Assembly (NCBI GenBank): GCA_051954935.1
Contig: JBQCHG010000025.1
Location: forward strand, 1-40,981
From: 66-474 sp051954935
Lineage (GTDB): Bacteria > Pseudomonadota > Gammaproteobacteria > Xanthomonadales > Rhodanobacteraceae
DNA: 40,981 bases
Direction of reading: 5' to 3'
Part shown: piece after piece, positions 30,837 through 38,736 of the stretch
How the letters are laid out: the number at the start of each line of letters is the position of its first letter
How positions within the stretch are numbered: position 1 is the stretch's first letter
Notes under the pieces: model-generated
Told to the model about the DNA's origin: nothing
The model's database searches: none
Seen by the model: the letters and a program-made list of their open reading frames with translations, nothing else
Position numbers and translations under genes: made by a program

Positions 30837-31300
30837 CCCTGATCGTCCAGCAGATACTCCAGCGTCGCGATCTCTTCCCCAACATCATTCAGCCGAGGCG
30901 GGTCGAACGGAATCTTCAGCCACGCCGCGACATGGACTTTCGCGATGCGCAGATGGCGCGAATATCCAGATTCGTCCATGCGCATCGCGATCCGCGCCAA
31001 TCGTTGCAGCTTTTCATGCTTCGGCGCAGTCGAGAAATATTCCGCACGGAGCACGCAAGCAGGTATCCACCCGTTTCTCTGATGGCCGAGAGCTTCGACG
31101 GCATCCTGGACCTCGTCAGCAGGCGTGTCGGTCGGGACGTAGCCGAGGCCTGAAGGCGGGCGCCCGTGCCACTTCATCATCGACGCCAACCACGATGAGC
31201 CGCCGCCGCCGAGGTCACGATACTTTCCACCGCCCCACTCTCTCGCCCACTCAGACAGGCGCTGCTCAAGCGTGGATGCCTGCCTCTTCGCCGTCATCAT
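30833..31300 (-). CDS. Q-like late antiterminator
   Basis: 155 residues. Pattern LSEWAREWGGGKYRDLG (about 14-30), DEVQDAVEALGHQRNGWI (about 62-79), AEYFSTAPKHEKLQRLARIA (about 86-105) and RHLRIAKVHVAAWL agrees with the small phage antitermination Q family (W near the start, D-x2-x-A-V helix, iA-x-x-x-S turn). Place is decisive: last gene before a promoter followed at once by two terminators and lysis genes, exactly as lambda Q/pR'/tR'. Starts at ATG 31300 in overlap with the previous stop. Confidence 0.72.
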   Translation of the reverse strand: MMTAKRQASTLEQRLSEWAREWGGGKYRDLGGGGSSWLASMMKWHGRPPSGLGYVPTDTPADEVQDAVEALGHQRNGWIPACVLRAEYFSTAPKHEKLQRLARIAMRMDESGYSRHLRIAKVHVAAWLKIPFDPPRLNDVGEEIATLEYLLDDQG

Positions 31301-31599
31301 GCATGCCCTCGCATGGCGTGCCTGGCTAATTCCGCCATGGCCACGTCGATATCGCTGGCAATGCGCGGGGCGTGCGCGCTGCTGGAGTAGCAGCCGATCA
31401 ACCGACTTTCATCCGCCGCCTTAGCGGCCGGAGAATTCACCTCCGCAGCCATGATGCAGCCATCGCTCGCGATCCATACGAGCTGCGTTCCATTCTTGCG
31501 AATGCGCTCTTTCAGTCGAAATGCCACGTCATCCGAATCCAAAGTCGCGACGTGCCCGAGCACAGAGGGAATGGAGCTTCGAAGCACTTTCGCGTTCAC
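31297..31599 (-). CDS. Hypothetical protein, 100 aa
   Basis: GTG at 31599 preceded by GGGGGAA. Contains FRLKERIRKNGTQLVWIASDG and a C-terminal helix (DIDVAMAELARHAMR). Probably real from coupling to the Q-like gene. A 12-codon open frame starting inside the upstream gene end stops in overlap with this GTG and may couple translation. Confidence 0.6.
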   Translation of the reverse strand: MNAKVLRSSIPSVLGHVATLDSDDVAFRLKERIRKNGTQLVWIASDGCIMAAEVNSPAAKAADESRLIGCYSSSAHAPRIASDIDVAMAELARHAMRGHA

Positions 31600-31630
31600 G
31601 ATTTCCCCCGGTTCCCGTGTCCGAACTTGC

Positions 31631-32227
31631 TCATTTCTGATTCCACATGGCCATAAATTCGCGGCCCTGATCCCTGGCAAGAAGTGCCTTGCGAAAGGCT
31701 TCAGCATTCGGAAGCGCATCGATCATCGCGTCGAGCGTCGATTGCGCTGCATCTGCCATTTCTTCAAGCATTCCCCGGACCCGCTTTATGCGCCGATCAA
31801 GCTCCGAGATGTTGATTTGCGGAGGTTCCGGCTTCGGTGCTGCCTTCGCTTCTGGACGCGCTGGCGTCTTTTTGGGAGTGAAGGCTGGCGCGACGGCGGG
31901 CTTCACCAGTCTTGCAACCGGCTCAGCCACAGGTGCTTCCTGCCGCTGATCGATCTTCGGTGACTCCGTCTTCTCCGGAGGTGGCGCTATATGGGGCTTT
32001 CCGGCAATCGGGGCTGGCGGCCGATTTGGATTGAGTTTGTAGCCGAGCCGCGTGCCTACAGATACCCCGACGAATTCCTGAGCCTTCTTCCGCTGCGCAA
32101 GCAATGCGCCGACCGTGTCGATGTTCGTCCCCGCCGGCAAGCGCGCCATGATGATCGGCACCGTCAGCGCCTCCCCATTGGCCGCGCGCAGCACCTGGCG
32201 AATCTGATCGGTGAGAGTCTGGTTCAT
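31631..32227 (-). CDS. Putative winged-helix protein with Pro/Ala linker
   Basis: 198 residues from the ATG at 32227. N-terminal ~70 residues look like a winged helix (LTDQIRQVLRAANGEALTVP, then IDTVGALLAQRKKAQEFVGV and GTRLGYKLN). A Pro/Ala/Lys-rich linker (about 70-140) leads to a coiled coil (ISELDRRIKRVRGMLEEMAD). Likely DNA-binding and dimeric; role in the ninR-like region unknown. Confidence 0.65.
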   Translation of the reverse strand: MNQTLTDQIRQVLRAANGEALTVPIIMARLPAGTNIDTVGALLAQRKKAQEFVGVSVGTRLGYKLNPNRPPAPIAGKPHIAPPPEKTESPKIDQRQEAPVAEPVARLVKPAVAPAFTPKKTPARPEAKAAPKPEPPQINISELDRRIKRVRGMLEEMADAAQSTLDAMIDALPNAEAFRKALLARDQGREFMAMWNQK

Positions 32228-32757
32228 GCCGCGGCTACCTGCTCTGTCAGCTCGGCCCATGCGGCGATCAGCATCGCATCAGCGCGACCGACGTCCTTCT
32301 TACGCGCCAGGGACGAATGCCATGCTGGCCACCGTTCGATCGCGGTGGTGCGCGCGACATCCTTCTCAGCGCCGGAGAGCCCCATGCGCTGCTTCCACGT
32401 GCGCGGGATCGCATGGACCAGGCCAATGCCAAGTGCACCTATCACACCTCGCACTACCCCGTAGGATTCGCCGAATCGGAATGCGCTCGAGCTGCCCATT
32501 CCCCGGCGCTCGCCATTCGGTCCAGGGATCGATGGCATCGCATTCACCTGCTCCAGCACGGCGACGATGTACGCACCGGGATGCGCATGAAAGGTGCCGC
32601 GCAACAGCGCAGCCAGTTCCGCAGCGTTGACTTGCTGCCCGCCTGCGCGGCGCTCCATAACTGGCATGTCGTGAACGGAAACAGGAACTCCATCGGCGAA
32701 GACGGCGATCGCTCCAGTCATGCCGGGATCTATGCCTATCGTGAGTCGAAGTGTCAT
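32224..32757 (-). CDS. RuvC-like Holliday junction resolvase
   Basis: 177 residues with the RNase H-fold signature IGIDPG (7-12, D10), VAVLEQV (E69) and DVGRADAML (D155/D160): the RuvC acidic set. Phage resolvases of this kind trim branched replication intermediates before packaging, in the place of lambda Rap. Overlaps both neighbours by 4 bp. Confidence 0.9.
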   Translation of the reverse strand: MTLRLTIGIDPGMTGAIAVFADGVPVSVHDMPVMERRAGGQQVNAAELAALLRGTFHAHPGAYIVAVLEQVNAMPSIPGPNGERRGMGSSSAFRFGESYGVVRGVIGALGIGLVHAIPRTWKQRMGLSGAEKDVARTTAIERWPAWHSSLARKKDVGRADAMLIAAWAELTEQVAAA

Positions 32758-33035
32758 TTCAGTACCAGCCTCCCGCGCCGGATCAGCGCGTCGTGAGTAA
32801 GGACGATGGCGCGGTTATGCAGCTCGCGCCGTTCGAGTTGCGAAAGATCGGACCCGTTGTCGATCGCGTGGTGACATTGCGGACATAGCGCCGCGCAGTT
32901 ATGCGCGTCGGATTTCTGCGACTTGCCGCGGAACATGTTCGAATGCGAGACCTGCACGCCATGCCGCTTGCAGAGCACGCAATACTCCAGAGACGCCACA
33001 GCTTCGAACCATTTGCGAGCAGCGGCAGTGCTCAT
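32754..33035 (-). CDS. HNH nuclease (DUF1364-like)
   Basis: 93 residues from the ATG at 33035. YCVLCKRHGVQVSHSNMFRG (about 18-37), then AALCPQCHHAIDNG (about 48-61): CxxC, H and CxxCHxxI make a zinc HNH fold like DUF1364 proteins encoded in recombination regions. Likely acts with the resolvase and NinB. Confidence 0.82.
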   Translation of the reverse strand: MSTAAARKWFEAVASLEYCVLCKRHGVQVSHSNMFRGKSQKSDAHNCAALCPQCHHAIDNGSDLSQLERRELHNRAIVLTHDALIRRGRLVLK

Positions 33036-33463
33036 GCGGCCTTCGCCTCCGGATCGGTCCACACCACTCCGCGCTCCGTGCCGAACGCTATCGCGAGCTC
33101 GATCAGCTCCGACATCTGGCCGATCGTCATGCTCGAGGTGTGTTCGCCCAGGATCACGAAGCCGCCCTCGATGCCGGCCGCGACGCGCTGATGCTTCTTC
33201 AGTCCGGCAGTGAGGATGTCTTTCCATTCCTCGGGCTCGAGGTATTCGAGCTTGCCGTCCACGAACCACTTCACCTGGTCGGCGATGTCGGTCAACATCG
33301 CCCACATCTTGGCGTTCTGGTCCAGGGTGCGCTTCGGCTTGCACTCCGACACCACGACCTTCGCAGCTGCGCCGAGCTCCAGGAACCTGCAGGCGAATTG
33401 CCATGCCGCCTTCATGCGATCGCGAGCGTTCGTCTGCTTCAGGATGAAGACCTGCGCGGTCAT
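33032..33463 (-). CDS. ninB: NinB recombination protein
   Basis: 143 residues from the ATG at 33463 (ATGA overlap with the helicase stop). NinB family features: KRTLDQNAKMWAMLTDIADQV (about 51-71), PEEWKDILTAGL (about 84-95), SMTIGQMSELIELAIAFG (about 113-130). NinB (Orf) loads recombinase onto single-stranded DNA in place of RecFOR. Confidence 0.9.
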   Translation of the reverse strand: MTAQVFILKQTNARDRMKAAWQFACRFLELGAAAKVVVSECKPKRTLDQNAKMWAMLTDIADQVKWFVDGKLEYLEPEEWKDILTAGLKKHQRVAAGIEGGFVILGEHTSSMTIGQMSELIELAIAFGTERGVVWTDPEAKAA

Positions 33464-34914
33464 TCGGAGTAGGCCTCGGCCACCGGATCCTGCTTCGGCG
33501 CGCGCTTCTTCCGGAATCCTCCGGACTTGCCCTCTTCCTTCGCCGGCGGAAGTGGCAGCTCGCCTTCCCAATCATCCATACGCATCACATCAAAGCGGTT
33601 GCGCAGGTGGATCGTCTGGTCGCTGCGGATGTTGCGGCCCTTGCCGACGATCACCTCGACCACGTCCTTCAGGTGGGTCTTCTTGTCGTAGTAGTCCTCG
33701 CGGTGCAGCAACAGGATCAGATCGGCGATCTGCTCGATATCGCCCGAGGCACGCAGGTCCGACATGACCGGCCGCTTGTCGTTGCGCTTGAACAGCTCGC
33801 GGTTCAGCTGCGCCAGAGCGATCACCGGGCACTCGAATTCCTTGCCGAGATTCTTCAGCGCGGATGCCGCCTCGCCCAGTTCGGACACGCGATCAGAGCT
33901 GGTCTTGCCGAGAAGCTTCAGCTCGTGCAGGTGATCGACCACGATCAGGCCGATCGGCGCTTGCATGTGTGCCCGGCGCGCGCGGCCAGATATCTGCTCG
34001 GCGGTCAGCTTGCCGGTGTCGTCGATCACCAACGGCGCTTTGTAGAGCGCGTCATGAGCGCGCGTGACATCGTTCCAGTTGTGCTCGCTACCGTTCGCCG
34101 GCGAGAGGATCCAGTCGTGCGGAACGCCGGTCAGAGCCGAGGCGGCGCGGCTCAGGAGCTGCCCTGCCCCCATCTCCAGCGAGAAGATCGAAGCACGCTT
34201 CTCCAGCTCGAGCGCAGCATGGATGGCGCACTGCAGGGCGAAGATCGACTTGCCCATGTTCGGACGAGCCGCGACCACGATCAGGTCACCCGGCTGCAGG
34301 CCGTGCGTGATGCGGTTCACCTCCGCCCAGGGTGTGGCCAGTCCGGTCACAGCCTCGCCGCGGCTGTAGGCTTCCTGCAGGCCCTTCATCCAGCTCGGCA
34401 GCAGCTCGCGCGCGGACTTCAATCCGCCGCGGATCCTCGACGTCTGCAGCTGCGAGAGCTTCCGCATCCCCTCCGCAACGATCAGCTCGGACTGGCCACC
34501 GCGGTCGAAGGCGGCGCCGGCGAGACTCATGCCAATCTCGATCGCCTGCCGAAGCCGGGATTTCTCCACCACGATCTCGGCGTAGGCGACGATGTTCGAC
34601 GCGCTCGGGGTAGCGTTGGCCAGCTCCACCACGTACGCGGCACCGCCAATCTGCTCGGCAAGCCCATCGGCCTCCATGCGTTCGCCGACGGTGATCGTGT
34701 CGATCGGATCGCCTTTCGTGGCCAGTGCGCAGATGGCGATGTAGATCAGGCGATGCTCGCGGCGGTAGAAGTCTTCAGGCTTCAGCCAGTCCGACACCTT
34801 CGCCAGGGTTTGCGGCACCAGCATGATCCCGCCCAGCACCGACTGCTCGGCTTCGATCGAATGCGGCGGCACGCGCAGCGTGTCCACACCGGAAGGTTCG
34901 TGGTTGTTGGGCAT
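33460..34914 (-). CDS. dnaB: Replicative DNA helicase DnaB
   Basis: 484 residues from the ATG at 34914. N-terminal collar: PHSIEAEQSVLGGIML (17-32). ATPase: GLQPGDLIVVAARPNMGKS with Walker A 216-223, IVVDHLH (324-330, D327), then ALAQLNRELFKRNDKRP (arginine finger region) and DLRASGDIEQIAD. It unwinds the phage fork. It has its own helicase rather than a lambda P-type loader; the O-like initiator upstream probably recruits it. Confidence 0.95.
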   Translation of the reverse strand: MPNNHEPSGVDTLRVPPHSIEAEQSVLGGIMLVPQTLAKVSDWLKPEDFYRREHRLIYIAICALATKGDPIDTITVGERMEADGLAEQIGGAAYVVELANATPSASNIVAYAEIVVEKSRLRQAIEIGMSLAGAAFDRGGQSELIVAEGMRKLSQLQTSRIRGGLKSARELLPSWMKGLQEAYSRGEAVTGLATPWAEVNRITHGLQPGDLIVVAARPNMGKSIFALQCAIHAALELEKRASIFSLEMGAGQLLSRAASALTGVPHDWILSPANGSEHNWNDVTRAHDALYKAPLVIDDTGKLTAEQISGRARRAHMQAPIGLIVVDHLHELKLLGKTSSDRVSELGEAASALKNLGKEFECPVIALAQLNRELFKRNDKRPVMSDLRASGDIEQIADLILLLHREDYYDKKTHLKDVVEVIVGKGRNIRSDQTIHLRNRFDVMRMDDWEGELPLPPAKEEGKSGGFRKKRAPKQDPVAEAYSE

Positions 34915-34919
34915 GGCGC

Positions 34920-35735
34920 TCAAGCGGCCTCCCGTTCCACGAGGAACATGTCCGCCTGCGACCAATCACCAGACGCGGGCAGCGTGACGTCAGGAGCCGC
35001 GGGCATCGCCTCGACTGCAGGTTCCTCGGCACCATCCATCGCGGATCCGAGTGCGTAGCCGCGGCGAAGCTTGTTTCTCCACAATCCAAGGAAATGCGCT
35101 GGCGTGTACCAGTGCTCGCTTTCCTCGAACGCGAGGGTGTTGCCAAGGACCACCAGCGCCGGGATGTTCAGGAGGCTGAGCTGGACGTAACTCATGTGCA
35201 CTGCGCGCGGATCCACATCCTGCGCGACCACGTAGAGCTGCTGTTGCGGATTGAATCCGGCCTCGCGCATCGATTCGGCGAAAGCGATCACCATCGCGCC
35301 ACCGCCGACCGCAGGTTCGTTGATCGTCACGAAGCCCTTGCGCTCGACTTCCTGGCGGATCTGGCCACCATCGCCGACGGTTATCTGCGCCATCAGCTTG
35401 CAGATCGAGTACGGCGTGAAGAACTGGCCGCGCGCGGTGTTGCCGAGCTCCAGCTCGCCGAGGATGGTCCCGATGATGTCTCCCGGTTCTTCTTCCATGG
35501 CGGCGACCAGCGCGCCGAACATCTGCGGGAATCGCTGCTGCTCTTCCGGCTTGTAGCGACTTACGATGGCCAGATACCGCTCCTCGCGCTCTGGCTTCTG
35601 GCGCAGGTCGATCGCATTGGCCATCGCGATCGCAGCGATCTCGAGGAAGTCCCGGAAGACGTCCCACAGCGCCACGCGGTAGGCATTCGCCTGCAGCAGC
35701 TTCACCAGCTCGCGGCGAGGATCCGGCTGCGTCAT
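34920..35735 (-). CDS. N6-methylase-fold protein lacking the catalytic motif
   Basis: 271 residues from the ATG at 35735. Shares GQFFTPYSICKLMAQI (about 101-116) and the SAM-binding loop EPAVGGGAMVIAFAESM (about 137-153), then AQDVDPRAVHMSYVQLSLL (about 167-185) with N6-adenine methylases. After GNTLA no (N/D)PP(Y/F/W) motif appears, so methyl transfer to adenine looks impossible. It may bind SAM or act as an anti-restriction decoy or accessory factor. It is between replication genes. Confidence 0.8.
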   Translation of the reverse strand: MTQPDPRRELVKLLQANAYRVALWDVFRDFLEIAAIAMANAIDLRQKPEREERYLAIVSRYKPEEQQRFPQMFGALVAAMEEEPGDIIGTILGELELGNTARGQFFTPYSICKLMAQITVGDGGQIRQEVERKGFVTINEPAVGGGAMVIAFAESMREAGFNPQQQLYVVAQDVDPRAVHMSYVQLSLLNIPALVVLGNTLAFEESEHWYTPAHFLGLWRNKLRRGYALGSAMDGAEEPAVEAMPAAPDVTLPASGDWSQADMFLVEREAA

Positions 35736-36655
35736 GCGGCATCGTCCTCGGATTGGGCCGCATCGAAGACTTCCAGCATGGTCTTCTCGCGCGTCAGATA
35801 TTCGAACGTGGGCTTCCAACGCTCGTGTCCGCGCCCAGGCTCTCCTCGTCCAGACTTGAACGGATCGCGATCGACCTCCGCGAAGTAGGCCGTCCAGAAT
35901 TCCGGCGTGATGCGCTTGGATCCGTACTGCTCTTCGCAGATCTCGCCAGCGGTGCGCAGGACCCGGGTGACTTGCTGCTCGCGTTTCCCCAGTCCAACCC
36001 GAAGACTGACGGATGCCAGGCACCCTTTCGGTTTGCCAAGCTTTGCGTTGAACGCCGTGATGGCGTCCACGGTGATCTGTCGGATCCGCTGGGCCTTCTT
36101 TTCCCCGAGATTGGTAGGCGGAGTCAGTTCAAGATTCTTCCCCCCCTTCCCTTTTTGGGGGTCAACGGCTTCAGCCGATGACGAAAGCTTCTTATCTTTT
36201 GCTTCTGCTTCTGCCTCTGCATGCGCGACATTCGCGACACTTTGCGACTGCTCGCGACACTCAGCGACAACATTGTTTTTGTTGGATTTTTCAGCCTGCC
36301 TTTTTTGAGCTACACGAATCCTGTCCGCCTCTTTCTTGTCTTCCTTGGACTGCAGGCTCCGGTAATACTCGTAATTCACGAGCTTCCAGCCCCAAGGACG
36401 ATGCTCGTCCAGGCGCACGATCCTGCGTCCCTCCATGGTCGGAGTGCGCGATCCAGGATCAGGCTGCTCGAGGAGGTCCACGCCCTTCTGCAGGATCTCG
36501 ATCGGAATGCCGGTGGTCCGATGGATTGCGGCCACGGTCATATCGACGATGCCATCGCGATCGCAAAGGATCAGCATCTGCTGGAACGTCACCAGGGCCT
36601 GCCAGTTGTCGGCAAGCGTCCCGTCATAGATCGAGCGAAAAACCTTGGTGTACAT
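35732..36655 (-). CDS. O-like replication initiator
   Basis: 307 residues. N-terminal winged helix (VFRSIYDGTLADNWQALVTF, CDRDGIVDMTVAAIHRTTG, VNYEYYRS) as in phage replication initiators that open with an FxxY and end the domain with NYExYR. A long charged linker (about 100-180) contains Ala/Glu repeats. The C-terminal domain has FNAKLGKPKGCLASVSLRVG and FWTAYFAEVDRDPFKSGRG. The linker DNA holds 10-bp-spaced iterons (36225-36269), as lambda ori lies within O. Confidence 0.85.
   Translation of the reverse strand: MYTKVFRSIYDGTLADNWQALVTFQQMLILCDRDGIVDMTVAAIHRTTGIPIEILQKGVDLLEQPDPGSRTPTMEGRRIVRLDEHRPWGWKLVNYEYYRSLQSKEDKKEADRIRVAQKRQAEKSNKNNVVAECREQSQSVANVAHAEAEAEAKDKKLSSSAEAVDPQKGKGGKNLELTPPTNLGEKKAQRIRQITVDAITAFNAKLGKPKGCLASVSLRVGLGKREQQVTRVLRTAGEICEEQYGSKRITPEFWTAYFAEVDRDPFKSGRGEPGRGHERWKPTFEYLTREKTMLEVFDAAQSEDDAA
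36225..36269. repeat. ori: Iteron cluster, candidate replication origin
   Basis: GCGAC(A/T) begins at 36225, 36234, 36244, 36254 and 36264 (TGTCGC on the coding strand), so copies fall one helical turn apart. An A/T-rich block with several T runs follows (36270-36310). Iterons plus a melting region inside the initiator gene is the lambdoid origin layout. Confidence 0.65.
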
Positions 36656-36661
36656 CGATCG

Positions 36662-36892
36662 TTACCTGCCCTCGCTCGCTTTCGAGTCCAGGTACGTGCG
36701 TTGCGCGTGCGGATCCATCGCCTTGAAGATGGCGCGTTCCTGGCGCGCGACCTGCTCTGGAGACCGGGCAAGGATCAACTTTTCGAGCTTGTCCCATTCG
36801 CGCCGAGCAGCCGCGCCATGGGTTTCGCTGAAGACCTTCGCCTGTCTGGCGATGGCGCGCTCGTGGAGAGCGTCACGTAGGCGCTGGATCAT
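36662..36892 (-). CDS. Hypothetical early protein, 76 aa
   Basis: Basic, helical (MIQRLRDALHERAIARQAKV, then WDKLEKLILARSPEQVARQE). Overlaps the preceding gene by 4 bp and ends 6 bp before the initiator start. No family recognised. Confidence 0.65.
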   Translation of the reverse strand: MIQRLRDALHERAIARQAKVFSETHGAAARREWDKLEKLILARSPEQVARQERAIFKAMDPHAQRTYLDSKASEGR

Positions 36893-37065
36893 GCCGCCTC
36901 CTCGTACTGCCTTTCCGGCGGCATCCGTTCCAGTTCCGCGATGCGGGCAACATGGCGCTCATATGCGGCGCGGTCGCACAACAACGCGGCGTGATCTCGG
37001 CGTTCGGCATGCCAGTGGATCAGCACGCGAAGCTCGGCAGGTGTTGGTTGGAAGAGTGGATTCAT
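36889..37065 (-). CDS. Hypothetical early protein, 58 aa
   Basis: ATG at 37065, coupled on both sides by 4-bp overlaps. PTPAELRVLIHWHAERRDHAA and YERHVARIAELERM: helical, His/Arg-rich. Function unknown. Confidence 0.62.
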   Translation of the reverse strand: MNPLFQPTPAELRVLIHWHAERRDHAALLCDRAAYERHVARIAELERMPPERQYEEAA

Positions 37066-37592
37066 TGCGGACTCACCGCGTAGGTGTTCTGTCGGTGCTT
37101 GCGCCGGCCCACGATGAAGAGCGTCCACGTCTTGCCGCGGAAGCCCTTGGGCACCTCGAAGCTGTGGATCGCCTTGTGCGATCGAATGACGATCGAGCCC
37201 GGCTTCAGCAGGCGCTCATCCCACGGCGTGCGTTCGATGATTCGTCCGCGCAGGCAGATGGTGATCGACCACCGCGGATGGTCATGCACTGCTTCTCGCA
37301 AGTTTTCGGCTGGGCACCAGCGGTGAACGAAGGCGTTGAAGGGTCGCCACCACGGCAGCGCGTGCACCATGCGTTCGCTGCCGTCCGTAAACTGCCCGAG
37401 ATATTCATCCGGCCACAGAAACTCGAATCTCTGGAACAGTCGATCGCCACCATGAGTCACAACACGAATTGGCCGATACCGCTCGCGCCGTGTGCGATGT
37501 ACGGTCCACAAGATGAAGCCGGTGACGAATGGATTGCTGGCCACGCTCTTCTCGCAATCTGTCTGCGCACGCGCACATTGCGCGAGGCGCAC
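37062..37592 (-). CDS. Cupin-like protein
   Basis: 176 residues from the GTG at 37592; an internal start is possible. The core HDHPRWSITICLRGRIIE (about 103-120), then LKPGSIVIRSHKAIHSFEVP has the two-motif cupin pattern with H103, H105 and a later H that could bind metal. The N-terminus is Trp/Arg-rich. Cupin proteins with this layout occur in phage early regions; substrate is unknown. Confidence 0.72.
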   Translation of the reverse strand: MRLAQCARAQTDCEKSVASNPFVTGFILWTVHRTRRERYRPIRVVTHGGDRLFQRFEFLWPDEYLGQFTDGSERMVHALPWWRPFNAFVHRWCPAENLREAVHDHPRWSITICLRGRIIERTPWDERLLKPGSIVIRSHKAIHSFEVPKGFRGKTWTLFIVGRRKHRQNTYAVSPQ

Positions 37593-37647
37593 ATCACGTC
37601 TTCCGGTGACTCCCCAAGCCGCGCGGCCTTGCGCGACTGTGTTCGTG

Positions 37648-38022
37648 TTACGCGGCGTGCCCGATCAGCACGCGGCGGAGCGCCGCGTTCTCTTCGCGTA
37701 GACGCCGGTTCTCGCGCTCGGTCTCAGTTTCGAGACGGCGCATCGCATGCAAGTCCCAGCCGCGCGCGTAGTTCATCCACAACACGGGCGCGTCATTGCC
37801 GCAGTGATCCATCAACGTGACCAGCTTGGGCCACTTGATCCCTTCCTCGCCGTTCTGCCAGCGCGAGAGCTGGCCCTTGTCCACGCCGAGCGCGACCTGC
37901 AATTGCTTGTCGTAATCGAAGCCCGCTGCCTTTGCGCAAAGCTCGATCGCGCCCCCGAGAGATTTCTCGCGCGCAATCTCTTGGGGCGTCACTGTTACGG
38001 GCATCGAGAGCTGGTTACTCAT
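37648..38022 (-). CDS. Regulator in the cII position
   Basis: 124 residues from the ATG at 38022; an upstream start (38082) would lie inside the terminator hairpin. Helix-turn-helix KQLQVALGVDKGQLSRWQNG (about 39-58), then LVTLMDHCGNDAPVLWMNYA and a leucine-rich coiled coil (RRLETETERENRRLREENAA). First gene after the cro-terminator, as lambda cII. Whether it activates lysogeny genes is inference. Confidence 0.75.
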   Translation of the reverse strand: MSNQLSMPVTVTPQEIAREKSLGGAIELCAKAAGFDYDKQLQVALGVDKGQLSRWQNGEEGIKWPKLVTLMDHCGNDAPVLWMNYARGWDLHAMRRLETETERENRRLREENAALRRVLIGHAA

Positions 38023-38068
38023 CGCTTCGCAACTTCGTTGAGAGGTGTTGAGAGGCTTGTTCGGATAC

Positions 38069-38087
38069 AAAAACGCCGGCATCCGGC
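38069..38087 (-). terminator. Terminator after cro (tR1-like)
   Basis: Minus-strand GCCGG-ATG-CCGGC (38087-38075) followed by GTTTTTG. It lies between the Cro-like stop and the cII-position gene, matching lambda tR1. Implies an early antitermination step or leaky read-through for replication genes. Confidence 0.72.
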
Positions 38088-38099
38088 CGAGCGTGAGGT

Positions 38100-38309
38100 T
38101 CAGGCTGCCGATCGTTCCGGCAGGAAATCAGCTGCGAGAAAGGTCACCCCCTTGGACTCACCGAGCTTGATCAGCACGGAGATATCGGAAGCACTCGGGG
38201 CATTGCGGTCGCGCGCCCAATGACCTACGCCCTGTCTGGTGCGACCGGTCGCGAGGGCTATTTGCGCGCGGGTGAACCCGGCGGCTTCGAGCTTCTTCAT
38301 GGCTTGCAT
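38100..38309 (-). CDS. cro: Cro-like repressor
   Basis: 69 residues (66 if started at the second ATG, 38300). Helix-turn-helix FTRAQIALATGRTRQGVGHW (12-31), similar in layout to YdaS/Cro-type proteins. First gene of the leftward operon facing the CI-like gene across one operator. The ATG at 38309 lies within a few bases of the expected transcript start, so it may be leaderless. No ribosome site seen for either ATG. Confidence 0.78.
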   Translation of the reverse strand: MQAMKKLEAAGFTRAQIALATGRTRQGVGHWARDRNAPSASDISVLIKLGESKGVTFLAADFLPERSAA

Positions 38310-38316
38310 GGCTTAC

Positions 38317-38345
38317 AGGTTACGTCTTGTAACCGTACGTGTCAA
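38317..38345 (-). promoter_or_regulatory. Leftward early promoter with operator
   Basis: Minus-strand TTGACA (38345-38340), 17-bp spacer, TAACCT (38322-38317). The palindrome GGTTAC-N5-GTAACC at 38318-38334 fills the spacer and -10 region, so a bound repressor would block it. The same palindrome sits on the rightward promoter. Confidence 0.75.
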
Positions 38346-38389
38346 ACATGGTGCCGGCACGTTCCCGCGCGAGCTTCTAGTCTCATGTC

Positions 38390-38719
38390 ATGAAACCTGC
38401 ATTCGATATACAAAAGGCAAGGGCGCGGATGACCGTGCTTGGCCTTACCTATGCAGATATCGCGCGCTTCCTGGGGTACGAGCGGCAAGCGGTGGGCCAC
38501 TGGTTTAGAAACAGGGGGGCTCCATCTGTGCAAGACCTCAAGAAAATGGCATCCATACTGCAAATGGACGTGGCTGAGCTGATCAGCCCAGACGCGGTAA
38601 TTGCAAACTCCGAAGTTGAGAAAGAGACCGTCCAGACCATGCGCGAGCTATCCAGCTCGGATGCCGAAATGGTGCGCATGTTCGCTCGAACCCTGAAAGC
38701 CAAGAAAGCCGCTCCGTAG
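38390..38719 (+). CDS. cI: Short CI-like repressor
   Basis: 109 residues with an XRE helix-turn-helix: ARARMTVLGLTYADIARFLG (10-29) and YERQAVGHWFRNRGAPS (30-46). A dimerisation helix region follows (about 70-100). There is no S24 peptidase or Ala-Gly cleavage domain, so induction cannot be by RecA-assisted self-cleavage of this protein. It is read against the Cro gene and flanked by two operators. Confidence 0.8.
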   Translation: MKPAFDIQKARARMTVLGLTYADIARFLGYERQAVGHWFRNRGAPSVQDLKKMASILQMDVAELISPDAVIANSEVEKETVQTMRELSSSDAEMVRMFARTLKAKKAAP

Positions 38720-38736
38720 CGGTTTCAGAAATTTTC

